In this document: positions 1 through 9,752 of the stretch, in pieces
Numbering within the stretch: position 1 is the stretch's first letter
Layout of the letters: every line of letters begins with the position of its first letter
NCBI GenBank assembly: GCA_016795105.1
Contig: JAEUIH010000017.1
Coordinates: forward strand, 46,962 to 110,961
DNA length: 64,000 nucleotides
Reading direction: 5' to 3'
Source: Planctomyces sp.
GTDB taxonomy: Bacteria; Planctomycetota; Planctomycetia; Planctomycetales; Planctomycetaceae
Notes under the pieces: generated by a model
What the model saw: only the letters and a program-made list of their open reading frames with translations
Databases searched by the model: none
What the model was told of the DNA's origin: nothing
Translations under genes and position numbers: made by a program

Positions 1-128
1 ACTAAAACACCCGGATTTCGCAGGAATTCGGCCGCAGCACAGCAACAACGCCGCGTCCAGGGTGGCGCTGTCATGGTGCTGTGCGACGATGTGCTGTGTG
101 CGGCCCATCCCTGTTCACATCAGCCGAT

Positions 129-929
129 TTACCGCATTCTCGACCGCAAAAACCGTCTGAAAATCAACATTCCGAACGCCCCCGGTAAGGATGCCAGAAA
201 TGTGGGCTCCGGAACCGCAGCAGGCGGACTGAGGTACCCATCAACCAGAAATCCCCCAGCCGCCTCGTGATTTCCAACTCGCCATGTACCGCTGGTCTGC
301 TCCGCCGCCGAACCATACAGCCGAAATTCAACTGCCACCGAAAGATCAAGAAATTCAGAAGGCAGGGCGAAATTGTGCAGCCGGACAAAATCGTTATCGG
401 GCAGTTCAAACAAAGTTCCAGTGATTGACTCTGAAAACCCCGAAAGGCTGCTGCGGAGTTCCATACGCCGAGGTCCCGTCAATGATCGACGTTCACTGAA
501 ACTCATCGAAGTCACCGACATCCGCCGACCGCTTTCAGGCCCAATCGTGAACACAAAGTAGTCTGCCGCCGGATCCACGGCTCCTGTAGACCAGCCAGAT
601 GCGTTCATCGCCCCCGAGGCCGTCTGAGTCACCAAACCCGGACCGCGAGTAAAGCTGGATGCGGTCAGATCATCCGTGAGAAGGATCGGCGACACCGATG
701 TCTGTGCACCTGTCGCAGTACTGAAATCATACAACACGAGCCCCGCCATACTCTGACTGGTGCTGACAAACACCATGACCAGAATGACAGCAAACGCAGA
801 CACGGTCGTCCGCATCAACTGCCACATCTCACGTCGCAGACCGTTCGCGTTTTTTGAAAATCCACTGAATTTTTTGAAGCCGCTGTTGGTGAATATCCCC
901 TGTTGAGACATTGTTTTGTCCGCCTGCAT
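129..929 (-). CDS. PEP-CTERM sorting-signal secreted protein
   Basis: Predicted exported protein of 266 residues. A hydrophobic signal segment lies at about residues 41-58, followed by an Ala-Gly suited to signal peptidase. The C-terminus carries a PEP-CTERM tripartite signal: VPEPT at about 239-243, a short hydrophobic stretch and a basic end (RRFLRSRMR). In known systems an exosortase removes this tail and the protein goes to the surface or the exopolysaccharide. No exosortase is visible in this window. The middle is Ser/Thr/Gly-rich and of no recognised enzyme family, as is usual for such proteins. The annotated start leaves a 38-residue extension before the signal, so Met35 or Met39 (about 827 or 815) may be the true start. 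A TTGACA box lies upstream. The call is firm for the sorting signal, and the function is unknown. Confidence 0.75.
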   Translation of the reverse strand: MQADKTMSQQGIFTNSGFKKFSGFSKNANGLRREMWQLMRTTVSAFAVILVMVFVSTSQSMAGLVLYDFSTATGAQTSVSPILLTDDLTASSFTRGPGLVTQTASGAMNASGWSTGAVDPAADYFVFTIGPESGRRMSVTSMSFSERRSLTGPRRMELRSSLSGFSESITGTLFELPDNDFVRLHNFALPSEFLDLSVAVEFRLYGSAAEQTSGTWRVGNHEAAGGFLVDGYLSPPAAVPEPTFLASLPGAFGMLIFRRFLRSRMR

Positions 930-956
930 CTAAATGCCGCGTCTGGGTATATGCGG

Positions 957-985
957 GTGATATAAACCACACACCCTAATGTCAA
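957..985 (-). promoter_or_regulatory. Candidate sigma70-type promoter for the PEP-CTERM gene
   Basis: On the minus strand a perfect TTGACA (985 to 980) is followed, after 15 or 17 bases, by TATATC or TATCAC. This sits about 30-55 bases upstream of the PEP-CTERM start. The -35 match is exact and the -10 is weak. Planctomycete promoter consensus is poorly known, so this is only a candidate. Confidence 0.35.
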
Positions 986-1043
986 TATCGGCTGTCTGAA
1001 TTTTTCAAAAAGAATTTAGGCAGCCATGACGCCGGGCCGCGTC

Positions 1044-2543
1044 CTAAATCAGATCGTGCAAAACATGCCCATGCACATCGGTCAGCCTGCGGTCAACACC
1101 ATCGTGGCGAACGGTCAGTTTCTGATGATCGATTCCGAGCAGATGCAGAACCGTCGCATGAATATCATAGACACGAGTCGGGTTGTCTCGATCCAGCGGC
1201 TTGTATCCCCATTCATCGGAAGGGCCATAGGAGACGCCGCCTCGAATTCCTCCTCCACAAAGCCAGTTTGTAAAGACATACGGGTTGTGATCCCTCCCCC
1301 TGCCTCCCTGACTCGACGGCATTCTGCCAAACTCTGTAGTCCACAAAATCACAGTGTCTTCAAGCAGCCCTCGCTGCTTTAAGTCGCGAATCAGGGCCGC
1401 TGTCCCAACCGCCATCCCCATCGCCAGCGGAAAGTGATCTCGCTCCAGATCTTCATGGCTATCCCAGTTGCGGCGAGGAAAACTATTATCGTTGCCCGAC
1501 CAAATCTGAACAAATCGCACACCTCGCTCAATCAGCCGTCTGGCAATCAGACATTTCCTTCCAAAGTACTCAGCCTCCTCTTCCGGGTTGATTGACTCCG
1601 GCCAGGTTTTTCCGGATGTATCAAGCCCATACATTCGCAGGGTCGCTTCGCTTTCCTGAGCAAGATCAAACGCCTCTGGTGCACTCAACTGCATTCGAGC
1701 AGCAAGCTCATAGGACTGAATTCTTGACGTGAGTCGGGAATCACCGGGATGCTGATCGGCCCAGCCACTATTCAGTGTCTTCAGCAACTGTAGCCCATCC
1801 CGATCCGATTCTTTTGTAATGAACTGAGCCGTTGCGTGCAGATCGTCAATGGGGTTCTTTCGCTGGGGAAAGATCGTGGTGCCCTGAACACTTGCCGGAA
1901 GAAATGCGGAACTCCAGTTCCTCGGGCCGTTGCTCGCATAACCTCGATGATCCGGCAGGACCACGAAAGTCGGCAGATTGGCATTGATGGATCCCAGTGC
2001 ATAGCTGACCCAGGCTCCCATCCCGGGAAACCCTGGACGCTCAAAGCCCGTCGCCTGGAGATAAGTTGCCTGGCTGTGAACTCCTGTACGTCCCGTCATA
2101 TTGTGGACAAAGGCGATTTCATCAATGACATTGCCGAGTGGAGCCACAGCGCTGCTGATCGCCTTACCGGATTGTCCGTACCGGGAGAACGGAAACGGTG
2201 ACTTCATCCATGGCCCGAGTCCATTCTGGAATGCTTCCACATGTTCGCCAAAATCGGACGCTTCGCCGTGATGAGCTTCAAGAAATGGCTTGTGATCCCA
2301 CAGGTCGATATGACTCGCAGCACCTCCCATAAACAACTGTATCACTCGTTTTGCACGAGCCGGGTGATGCAGCTTCTTTAATACCCCCCCCGTTGCTGAT
2401 CCGACTTGATTCTGCATCGACGAGTCATCAATTGCATTTGCTTCGTGCAGCATCGCTGAAAGCGCAACCGCGCCAAAACCATTTGCAGAGTCCCACAGGA
2501 AATGCCGACGCGAATGCTCGTGGGTTTTATGATCGCTGTTCAC
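1044..2543 (-). CDS. DUF1501 family exported protein
   Basis: DUF1501 protein of 499 residues, a family related to sulfatases/alkaline phosphatases and hugely expanded in planctomycetes, with no settled function. The N-terminus has a Tat-like motif (SRRHFLWDSANGFG) for folded export. Family signatures are present: HIDLWDHKPFLE near 80, TEFGRMPSSQGGRGRDHNPY near 405-425, and the C-terminal DIHATVLHLLGIDH. Start is GTG at 2543, supported by GGAGG eight bases upstream. These genes usually sit beside a DUF1549/DUF1553 cytochrome-like partner, but here none is adjacent and the next gene upstream diverges. The family call is secure. Confidence 0.9.
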   Translation of the reverse strand: MNSDHKTHEHSRRHFLWDSANGFGAVALSAMLHEANAIDDSSMQNQVGSATGGVLKKLHHPARAKRVIQLFMGGAASHIDLWDHKPFLEAHHGEASDFGEHVEAFQNGLGPWMKSPFPFSRYGQSGKAISSAVAPLGNVIDEIAFVHNMTGRTGVHSQATYLQATGFERPGFPGMGAWVSYALGSINANLPTFVVLPDHRGYASNGPRNWSSAFLPASVQGTTIFPQRKNPIDDLHATAQFITKESDRDGLQLLKTLNSGWADQHPGDSRLTSRIQSYELAARMQLSAPEAFDLAQESEATLRMYGLDTSGKTWPESINPEEEAEYFGRKCLIARRLIERGVRFVQIWSGNDNSFPRRNWDSHEDLERDHFPLAMGMAVGTAALIRDLKQRGLLEDTVILWTTEFGRMPSSQGGRGRDHNPYVFTNWLCGGGIRGGVSYGPSDEWGYKPLDRDNPTRVYDIHATVLHLLGIDHQKLTVRHDGVDRRLTDVHGHVLHDLI

Positions 2544-2794
2544 AACGAAAGCCTCCGCCTCACCTCATTTGGAACTCGGTGCCGATTCATGCCTCGGCTC
2601 AACCTGTATTCTTGTCGACTTCACCAAAAAAAGGCAGCGTTTTTCGGCCAATTTGCTTCTCGATGCTGAGAAGTTCAAACCCATTCCTGACATAGTGCAC
2701 GCCCCCATGTTGACAACTTTCGCCGTTCAGGCGATCACTTGAGCCAGCAGGAAATTATTGTTCCCAGTCGTCCTGAGTTTCAGGGATTCCTCCC

Positions 2795-3694
2795 ATGTCC
2801 AATTCCTTCCACCAGCCTCCGGTGAATCCCGGCAACGGAGTGGAAGGTCCGGACGCGGGACTGTCGCAGCAGCATTCCGTTCCAAACTCCGAAGTGGCCG
2901 GAACAGGCATTGATCGATGGTTGCTGGGACGTCTGCTTCCAACTCTGCTTGGAGCCTGTTCTCTGCTCTATGCGGTGACTCTGATCTATCATGTGAGCGT
3001 TCCGGAAAATTCCGGAGAGCAAATCGCTATCCTCGAACATTGTCGACAGCTCTGCCTGAAAGCCGGTCTTCTGTCAAACAGTCCGGCCGGCGAAGAATTT
3101 CCGACCTATGTGACTTCGACTGGAAACAGGCCGTTGTCCACGGCACTTAATGCCATTCTCTCAGACCCCGCTGTTCCAAAGTATGCATCAGAAGAGCACC
3201 CTCTCCTGGGACACAAGGCGCCCGACTTTCTTTTGACGGACCCCGAAGGCATGTCGCATTCACTGAGTGAATTCACCAGTGGCGGCCCCGTCCTTGTTGT
3301 CTTCAATTATGGCTATTCATGTGAACATTGTGTTGAACAACTCAAAGCCCTCCAGGAAGACATTCACTTCTTCGCGGAACTGGGGGCATCGATCGTAACC
3401 CTCAGCAGTGAGTCACCCGAATCATCACTTGACGCATTTTCAAAATTTGGTCGATTCGATTTCCAGGTGCTGTACGATCAGGCTGACCAGGTCGCCTCGC
3501 AATATGGCTGCTACTCCACCCCTACCCTGTCGTCTGAAGAAACTCGGCAACACGGCACTTTCCTGATCGACGCATCGGGTCATGTAATGTGGGCCTATCG
3601 AGGTCAACTGCCATTTGCTCAAAACCGCAGTCTTCTGAAACAGATCGCTGCGTTGACCCAACAGGATTCGGACGTTGTTGCCAGCAACCCCTGA
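2795..3694 (+). CDS. Membrane-anchored thioredoxin-like (AhpC/TSA) redoxin
   Basis: Protein of 299 residues with one membrane segment at about 42-66 and a periplasmic redoxin domain at about 138-290. The domain opens with GHKAPDFLLTD and has the redox pair C176-E-H-C179 after VFNYGYS. A cis-Pro loop-like TPTL and a late GTFLIDASGHV match peroxiredoxin/TlpA-type folds. The likely role is thiol-disulfide exchange or peroxide reduction outside the cytoplasmic membrane. The segment between membrane and domain has two more Cys (83, 87) of unknown role. The gene diverges from the DUF1501 gene across a 250-bp gap and converges on the FHA-GGDEF gene. The specific partner cannot be told from sequence. 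Confidence 0.75.
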   Translation: MSNSFHQPPVNPGNGVEGPDAGLSQQHSVPNSEVAGTGIDRWLLGRLLPTLLGACSLLYAVTLIYHVSVPENSGEQIAILEHCRQLCLKAGLLSNSPAGEEFPTYVTSTGNRPLSTALNAILSDPAVPKYASEEHPLLGHKAPDFLLTDPEGMSHSLSEFTSGGPVLVVFNYGYSCEHCVEQLKALQEDIHFFAELGASIVTLSSESPESSLDAFSKFGRFDFQVLYDQADQVASQYGCYSTPTLSSEETRQHGTFLIDASGHVMWAYRGQLPFAQNRSLLKQIAALTQQDSDVVASNP

Positions 3695-3699
3695 TCGAA

Positions 3700-4647
3700 C
3701 TACCTGATCTGAGAATCCCTCAATCCAGCCTGCACGTTGTTTCTTCCCGCAGCTTTCGCCGCATACAGCAGATGATCGGCTGCGGAAAGCAATTGATCCA
3801 CGGTCGGACAAATCGTACTCTCAGGCGAAAGTGCAGTCACCCCAATGCTGCACGTGACAGGGATTTCTCCGGCCTGTGTGACAAACGGGTGGGATGATAT
3901 CACAAGCCGAATCCGTTCTGCCATTCGTCGAGCTTCTTCAATTGCCATCGACTCAACGAGTACAAGAAATTCTTCGCCGCCCAACCTTGCCAGAACATCT
4001 CCCTGCCGAAGGCATCCGCGAATCCGCTCACAGAAGATCCTCAGGACTTCGTCTCCGGTCAGATGGCCGTGAGAATCATTGATCACCTTGAAGTGGTCGA
4101 TATCCATCAGGATGATACACAGGCCTGACTGTTGACGAATCGATCGCAAAACGCCCTGCTCCAATGCCGGAATCAAATACGCTCGATTGAATGCATTCGT
4201 CAGTGGATCACGCGTCATCAGTTCATGAACAACAGCGTGGTACTGGGCTTCCTCATCGATTGATGACATGAATTTCAGAATCGTATTACCAAGTCGAATC
4301 AGCTCGCCGCCTTTGAGCCGTCGACGATCCTGAACGATCTCATCATCGACATAAGTCCCGTTTGTGCTCCCCAGATCGATGACGAGATAACCTTGTTCGT
4401 CAGCATCGATCGCAGCATGAGTTCGGGATGCGGCATTGTCTTCAAGTGTCACATCGCAGGAAAGGTCACGCCCCATGAGCGTTCTGCGACTGCTTAGTCG
4501 AATCATCTCTGCATTGACTCTTGCAGGATAGATCTGCAACAGACACCCTCGGCCCGGATGGACCGACTCGGGAAAAAGCTGAGGCATCCCGGATGCATGA
4601 GTTTCTGCAAGCGATTTAGGAATCGGCTGCTGTGACGGCTTTCCCAT
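3700..4647 (-). CDS. FHA-GGDEF diguanylate cyclase
   Basis: Cytoplasmic protein of 315 residues that should make cyclic di-GMP. An FHA phosphothreonine-binding domain occupies about 57-126 (MGRDLSCD, SRTHA, DLGSTNGTYV). A GGDEF domain follows at about 146-306 with the active variant GGEEF at 223-227. The allosteric inhibitory I-site RQGD is at 214-217, five residues before GGEEF, so product feedback is expected. MDIDHFKVIND carries metal-binding aspartates. The gene starts three bases after the stop of the RsbW-like ATPase gene, which points to one operon. FHA coupling suggests a Ser/Thr kinase input, but no such kinase is in the window. Confidence 0.92.
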   Translation of the reverse strand: MGKPSQQPIPKSLAETHASGMPQLFPESVHPGRGCLLQIYPARVNAEMIRLSSRRTLMGRDLSCDVTLEDNAASRTHAAIDADEQGYLVIDLGSTNGTYVDDEIVQDRRRLKGGELIRLGNTILKFMSSIDEEAQYHAVVHELMTRDPLTNAFNRAYLIPALEQGVLRSIRQQSGLCIILMDIDHFKVINDSHGHLTGDEVLRIFCERIRGCLRQGDVLARLGGEEFLVLVESMAIEEARRMAERIRLVISSHPFVTQAGEIPVTCSIGVTALSPESTICPTVDQLLSAADHLLYAAKAAGRNNVQAGLRDSQIR

Positions 4648-4650
4648 GAA

Positions 4651-5586
4651 TTATTCACTCAGCAACATGGCTGCTTCGGAATCAATCGCTTCCTCTTCAG
4701 CTCGCCGCACTCGCACCGGCAGCTCTCGATCCGGCCCCCGTCGATACAGAACGAGGGTCACTTCATTGCCCGCTGAGTTAAAAAACAGCTCATCAGTGAA
4801 TCCCTTCATCATCAATAGCCCGCGTCCGCTTGCCAGCAGCAGCTCCGGGTTGTTGGCGCGTTCCAGTGCCGCAGCCACATCAAATCCCTTACCTTCGTCA
4901 GATACCTTCACCCAGAGCCCAAACGGACTCGCTGTTTCAGTCACTCGAATCAATCGACGCTTGTAAGGCATCAATTTTTCCCGTTCGGCGGCGATTTCAG
5001 AAAACTGACACGAACCGTCTTCGCGCAGGTCTGAAGACAACTCCAGATTGCCATGATAAAAAGCATTCGCAAGCGCTTCTTCCAGCGCCATGCAGAAGTG
5101 ATTTTCTACCGTCGTTCCACCCAGCGAAAATTCTGAAATTCCCTGCAGAAGGCGATTTCGGAGCTGGGGAATCAGGCTGGATCGCGTTGCACACTTCAAC
5201 TCTGTCACTCTCAAATGAGGAGATCTGACGATCACATCTTCCTGTATTGAGGGTGCCGAGCTCGTCATGATTGCAAATTCCTGCACGCGAAGGATCAGGC
5301 CGGACGGAGAGAGAGTTTCCCAAATCGCCAGCTTTTCAGCAATGTTGTGACAAACCCAGCGCGCAAGTGCAAATGGTTTTTCGCAAACTCGTCCACTTGA
5401 CGACAGCTGCTGCGTTGAATCTCCATCGCGTACAACCCAGCTTCCGGCAGGGACTTTTGACAAATCAGCAGATTCCCACGCCTCGCAGCTTAGGTGCCTG
5501 ATGCTGGGCTCCGGCAGCAGATTTCTGCACACGAGGAATACCTCGCGAAAGAAATCAGCGCGGTTGGAGACGATCAAAATCTGCAT
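4651..5586 (-). CDS. RsbW/SpoIIAB-like ATP-binding regulator
   Basis: Protein of 311 residues. The C-terminal part (about 130-285) is a GHKL ATPase of the anti-sigma-factor type: N-box EEALANAFYHGN (169-180), G1 box VSDEGKGFD (228-236) and G2 box SGRGLLMMKGFTDE (253-266). No histidine-kinase phosphoacceptor region is visible. Family members act as serine kinases/anti-sigma factors or partner-switch proteins. The first 120 residues open like a receiver or Rossmann strand (MQILIVSNRADFF) but match nothing I can name. It lies directly upstream of the FHA-GGDEF gene, so it may feed signals to cyclic di-GMP synthesis. The last 35 residues are acidic and specific to this protein. Confidence 0.7.
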   Translation of the reverse strand: MQILIVSNRADFFREVFLVCRNLLPEPSIRHLSCEAWESADLSKVPAGSWVVRDGDSTQQLSSSGRVCEKPFALARWVCHNIAEKLAIWETLSPSGLILRVQEFAIMTSSAPSIQEDVIVRSPHLRVTELKCATRSSLIPQLRNRLLQGISEFSLGGTTVENHFCMALEEALANAFYHGNLELSSDLREDGSCQFSEIAAEREKLMPYKRRLIRVTETASPFGLWVKVSDEGKGFDVAAALERANNPELLLASGRGLLMMKGFTDELFFNSAGNEVTLVLYRRGPDRELPVRVRRAEEEAIDSEAAMLLSE

Positions 5587-5878
5587 TTGGCCCCTTTTCC
5601 CGCTGAGACCACACTTGAATTGTGAGATTTTCTACGCTTCGAATACTTTGTTTCCAAAAAACCACACTGGCGCGCCCATTTTGAGATTCGCCAATATTCG
5701 GGACGGTTTGATTCAACAAGTGTATCGATTTTGACACTTCTCCGAATCTCGTCGACTTCCAGGACAAATCCAGTTGAAACTTTTGTAATGACCGGCACAA
5801 GATTCGTACTAATACGGTAAAGTTTCACTCAATTAGAGTATTCCGAACGGGTTTCGACGTCTTTCTGACTCCCTGATT
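5587..5878. other. Intergenic region between divergent genes
   Basis: 292 bases between the RsbW-like gene (leftward) and the small Cys/His-rich gene (rightward). I see AT-rich patches but no convincing promoter pair, hairpin, RNA gene or conserved reading frame. Divergent promoters are expected here by position only. Confidence 0.4.
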
Positions 5879-6334
5879 GTGCACTCAACAACGTCAAACA
5901 TGTTTACGCCAGGCCAATTTTTTCAGCGATTGCTCTCATTCACAGTGCTTTTTGCACTATTGAACGGATCGCTGTTTGGCCCCATCCTCCACTCCCATAA
6001 TTCCTGTTGTTCTGGTCAGCAAGCTCCAACCGCTGATACGGAGTCTGCATCCAATTGTGCATGTCATTTCCATTTAGAGGCACGAGTCTCTGACGCCAGG
6101 ACATGCCCAACTGACAAGACGACTGGTGATCATTCGAAAGGTGGGGATGAAACACCGCCCGAACATGATCAAAATTGCGGCATCTGTTTCGTTCTTGCAC
6201 AGTTTGCCGTCACTTCATTCGAGTCTCATTTTGAGTTTCGCTCAGAACCTGCCGCAACCATTGTTCTGTTGAGCGAATCATGCACTGAAACAATAACTCC
6301 ATCCGTTTCAGCCAGAGGTCCCCCGGTGATCTGA
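5879..6334 (+). CDS. Small secreted Cys/His-rich protein, DUF2946-like
   Basis: Protein of 151 residues with an N-terminal hydrophobic segment (about 12-33), likely a signal peptide or anchor. The mature part holds clustered metal-ligand residues: HSHNSCC near 38-44, CACHFH near 59-64, and HDQNCGICFVLAQ near 100-112. It ends in SARGPP, as in DUF2946-type small proteins, which typically show an H...C..C...A pattern and a terminal R-x-P-P. Function is unknown; metal binding in the periplasm is a reasonable guess. Similar short proteins are often near DUF1559 or metal-efflux genes in planctomycetes, and here a DUF1559 gene follows on the same strand. GTG is used as start. Confidence 0.55.
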   Translation: MHSTTSNMFTPGQFFQRLLSFTVLFALLNGSLFGPILHSHNSCCSGQQAPTADTESASNCACHFHLEARVSDARTCPTDKTTGDHSKGGDETPPEHDQNCGICFVLAQFAVTSFESHFEFRSEPAATIVLLSESCTETITPSVSARGPPVI

Positions 6335-6486
6335 GGCCTTCTTCAACGTGTGTTCCGCAGTGGTCATAGCCTCCTGCGTCGAACTCTGAAGCTTACGTTC
6401 CTCGGCACTCTTGATTCTTTACACCTTGCCGGTGTTGCGCTCATGCAATGATGCGCTTCGCTGACTCTCTGGATTTGGGGTTTTCC

Positions 6487-7416
6487 ATGATCTTCTCAAC
6501 ACACCGAAACGCGTCGCGTTTACGCGGTTTTACTCTGATCGAACTTCTCGTTGTTATCGCCATCATTGCGATCCTGATCGCCTTACTCCTCCCCGCAGTG
6601 CAGCAGGCCCGCGAGGCCGCCCGCAGAACTCAGTGTCGAAACAATCTGAAGCAGATCGGACTCGCCCTTCACAACTACCACGATACCTTCAACACAATGC
6701 CTCCGGGCTGGATTGCAGTCGATGACACAGGGATGCCAAGCGCCCACGAAGGCACTAGTGGAATTGGTTGGGGCGCAATGATCCTGCCCTATATGGAGCA
6801 AAAGAACCTCTGGGAACGCTTTGACCCAAATTATTCCATCGCCGACCCAGTCAATGCAGCGTTCATTTCATCGCTGGTCCCGGGCTATCGATGCCCGTCC
6901 GATCCTCAGCCTGATTACTTTGATATTCATGAAGAAGGGGGCGGCGCTGTGCTGGCTCGACTTCCAATCGCCAACTACATCGGATCCTTTGGTACCGAAG
7001 AACTTGATGGCTGCGAAAACACGCCTGGTGATCTTCCTGTCATGGCCAACGGTCAGTGTAAAGGAGATGGAGTGTTTTATCACCTCAGCAAAGTCAATCT
7101 GCGGGATATCACAGATGGAACATCCAACACGTTTATGGTTGGTGAGCGGAAGACGCTTGTCGCACTTGGCTGGTATTCAACATGGCCCGGAATGGTCCCT
7201 GAGGGAGAAGAAGCATTTCAGCGAGTTTGTGGATCCGCTGACCACCCACCGAATCACCCGGCCAACCATTTCGATGACTTCAGCAGCCGACATACGGGCG
7301 GAGCCAACTTTTGTCTGGGAGATGGTTCCGTGCGATTCATCTCGGAAAATATTGATCAGGGGATTTACCAGAGCCTCGCCACAATTCAGGGTGGCGAAGT
7401 AGTGGGTGAATTCTGA
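6487..7416 (+). CDS. DUF1559 prepilin-like protein
   Basis: Type II secretion/type IV pilin-like protein. The start at 6487 gives 309 residues and has a GGGG-type ribosome site; an in-frame ATG at 6448 would add 13 residues. The prepilin peptidase site is G|FTLIE with the conserved Glu at +5, followed by the hydrophobic helix [31 protein letters not shown]1559 hallmarks are present: [27 protein letters not shown] and the C-terminal [25 protein letters not shown]. The family is expanded to dozens of paralogues in planctomycetes, with unclear roles at the cell surface. Its 3' end overlaps the convergent MMPL gene by 31 bases. Confidence 0.9.
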   Translation: MIFSTHRNASRLRGFTLIELLVVIAIIAILIALLLPAVQQAREAARRTQCRNNLKQIGLALHNYHDTFNTMPPGWIAVDDTGMPSAHEGTSGIGWGAMILPYMEQKNLWERFDPNYSIADPVNAAFISSLVPGYRCPSDPQPDYFDIHEEGGGAVLARLPIANYIGSFGTEELDGCENTPGDLPVMANGQCKGDGVFYHLSKVNLRDITDGTSNTFMVGERKTLVALGWYSTWPGMVPEGEEAFQRVCGSADHPPNHPANHFDDFSSRHTGGANFCLGDGSVRFISENIDQGIYQSLATIQGGEVVGEF

Positions 7417-9752
7417 TCGTTACTGGTTCCGGCTGACTCCTGCTTCTGCTCAATCATCTGCTTTTGTTCAAACCTTCTTCCGAACGGTGAAAGAAGTAGT
7501 GCGGGCAGAAGCAGGAGGTCTCCCAACAGAGCCGACGCAAGCAAACCCACCATCATCACCGCGAATCGACTTGTCGGTGCAAAGTCGCTCCCTGCAAATA
7601 CCAGCAGCCCAAGTGAGCAGGTGACGGATGTCTGAATCATTGCTCGACCACAGTGTCGGTATGAAAATAATACTGCTTCATACCGTGTCATTCCGGACGC
7701 CAGCGATCTCCTGAAGAACGTAAGGAAGTGCAGAGTATCGTCGACGGCGATTCCGAGGGCGACGCTGGCCGTCATGACGGATCCAATATCCATCGGAGCA
7801 TCTGCCCAGCCCATAATCCCAAACATCAGTACGATCGGAAAAATATTCGACATCATTGCCAGGAGCCCGTTTAGCACTCCGGCCTCCACAACGGTCATTG
7901 TGATCGTAATGACAATAAGTGCAGAGATCATGCTGTCAAACAAATCCAGCAGCAGCTGTCGCTGGATCTGGTGCACAAGCGGCATGACTCCGGTTGTGGA
8001 AATCCTGAGCCCCTCAATCGGACGATCATTGGCCCCCAGCGAAACGGGCCGAACGGCTTCTTCAACACTATTGAGCAATACACCATAGTCAATCGGCTCG
8101 ATGGCACTGCACCGGGCGGTCAGCCTCCACGTTTCAATCGAATCCCCGTTCTTCAGAAATCCTGCCGTCTCCAGGACAGGTCGAATTCGGCGAACGGCCT
8201 GATTGACAGCCGCAATTTTCAACCGCTCAGGCATTCCGTTCATTGGCGGTAGCTCAGGAAAGAACGTCAACGCCGATGTGGAAGCAGACACGTTCTTTAC
8301 AGAATGCACAGCTTTGTCAACCTGATGCAATCGCTCCATTCGTTGTCGGTCACTCAGTCGACACGACTCGTCGAACGTAATCAGCACTTCGATGGGCACC
8401 AAATGCCCGATTCTCGCTTCAAGCCATCGATAGTCATCCAGCAGACGATGATCACTTTTGAAGAGAGTCTCAATGCGCACTGAGGCAGTCAGATTTGGAA
8501 GCCCCGCGGCACCGGCTAACATCAGCCCGAACAGAGTGGTCAGTGACAACAGATTTCTTTGACTCAGAAAACTGCAGAGGTGATACCATCCATCTTTCTG
8601 GTTCTCCTCCACAACCGCTGGCATCGTCGATTCGGGGGACGTTCTCCTCAATGGAAACATCAGCAACCCGCAGGGTATTACGGTCAGCACCGATGCAGCC
8701 GTCAGACACACACCCACCGTCGAATACACGCCAAACAAACGAATTGGCTCCAGGCCGCTGACCATCAGTGAAGCAGTGCCCATCGCCGTCGTCGCTGCGG
8801 ACAGAGTACACGGAAGCCACCCATCGTGAAAACAGTGAATCGCCGCTTCCTGAGGTGACCTGGTTGCGAGGGCCTCAAAGTAATAGTTCGCCAGATGTAT
8901 CCCGCCAGCGACTGCAATTACCTGAATCAGGGGCGGAATAATAATCAATAACGCACTCAGAGTTTCACCGCTGAAGTGAATAATCGCAAGCGTCGTGCCC
9001 TGACAGAAAAGTGCAGTACCAAACACCAGCAATGCTCCGCGGAATGATCGAAGAGATATCCAGCAGATTACGAAAATGACGATTCCCGACGGACCCGCCC
9101 ATGTCGAAAGTGAACTCTGGCTGGCCTCGTCAACTGTCAGCCCGTCTATCACCGGTCCGGCAAGATGTATCTCCGATTCATCGATACTGAAACACAACAC
9201 GATCGCTCGTCGGATGAGATGAACGACGTGTGCTCGTTCCGCCAGGCCCTCTCGAGTGAACATCAGGATGACACATGTCGAAGAACCATCGCGGCCAACC
9301 TGAGTTCCCATTAAACGGCGGATCGCGGCTTCCCGCGAAATCAAAGGTCGCTGAGCCCCCTGAATGACGTTTTCGTCTTCTGATGCCGTCCCGTCAGCAG
9401 GTCCAGCACTCGTCATTGACAGCAAAGTTCTCCGGCCACAAATCACGGAGTGAAAATATGGTTTCCCGTCTGCTCGGCGAAATATTGCTGCCGTTTCAAA
9501 CGCGTGCACGAGCTTATCAAGTCGTTCGTCTTCAACTCGACACTCGTCCCAGCCTGCGATGACGGCGTCTCCGGGACCAAACAACTCCGTAAAATGGTCA
9601 TAGTCGGCGCGAGCACTGAACTCCGGCCCCACCCAGTCAATTGGAGAATTATTGTTGGCTCGCAAAGCCATTGCTGCCCCATAGACAATAAACGGCAGCA
9701 ACAGCAGACCGTATGCAGCAAGGAGACGGATGCGAGCGTAAGTGTTCAGCAT
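7386..9752 (-). CDS. MMPL/RND superfamily lipid exporter
   Basis: Membrane transporter of 788 residues with the RND layout: one N-terminal helix, a large extracytoplasmic loop, a block of helices (about 225-365), a second loop and a second block (about 600-750). [12 protein letters not shown] near 667-677 carries paired Asp in the helix where RND pumps take up protons. MMPL proteins export lipids and polyketide-lipid conjugates. It is the last gene of the leftward operon, and its ATG directly follows the TGA of the ICMT-like gene (TGAATG), so translation is coupled. Its place beside a type III polyketide synthase cluster suggests that it moves the product to the outer layers. The Gln/Glu-rich C-terminal tail is disordered. 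Confidence 0.85.
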   Translation of the reverse strand: MLNTYARIRLLAAYGLLLLPFIVYGAAMALRANNNSPIDWVGPEFSARADYDHFTELFGPGDAVIAGWDECRVEDERLDKLVHAFETAAIFRRADGKPYFHSVICGRRTLLSMTSAGPADGTASEDENVIQGAQRPLISREAAIRRLMGTQVGRDGSSTCVILMFTREGLAERAHVVHLIRRAIVLCFSIDESEIHLAGPVIDGLTVDEASQSSLSTWAGPSGIVIFVICWISLRSFRGALLVFGTALFCQGTTLAIIHFSGETLSALLIIIPPLIQVIAVAGGIHLANYYFEALATRSPQEAAIHCFHDGWLPCTLSAATTAMGTASLMVSGLEPIRLFGVYSTVGVCLTAASVLTVIPCGLLMFPLRRTSPESTMPAVVEENQKDGWYHLCSFLSQRNLLSLTTLFGLMLAGAAGLPNLTASVRIETLFKSDHRLLDDYRWLEARIGHLVPIEVLITFDESCRLSDRQRMERLHQVDKAVHSVKNVSASTSALTFFPELPPMNGMPERLKIAAVNQAVRRIRPVLETAGFLKNGDSIETWRLTARCSAIEPIDYGVLLNSVEEAVRPVSLGANDRPIEGLRISTTGVMPLVHQIQRQLLLDLFDSMISALIVITITMTVVEAGVLNGLLAMMSNIFPIVLMFGIMGWADAPMDIGSVMTASVALGIAVDDTLHFLTFFRRSLASGMTRYEAVLFSYRHCGRAMIQTSVTCSLGLLVFAGSDFAPTSRFAVMMVGLLASALLGDLLLLPALLLSPFGRRFEQKQMIEQKQESAGTSNDQNSPTTSPP

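Noticed and set aside
1..128. Start of the window, including GAATTCGGCCGC like a cloning linker
   Set aside because: Too short to show vector origin; could be native sequence. No gene supported.
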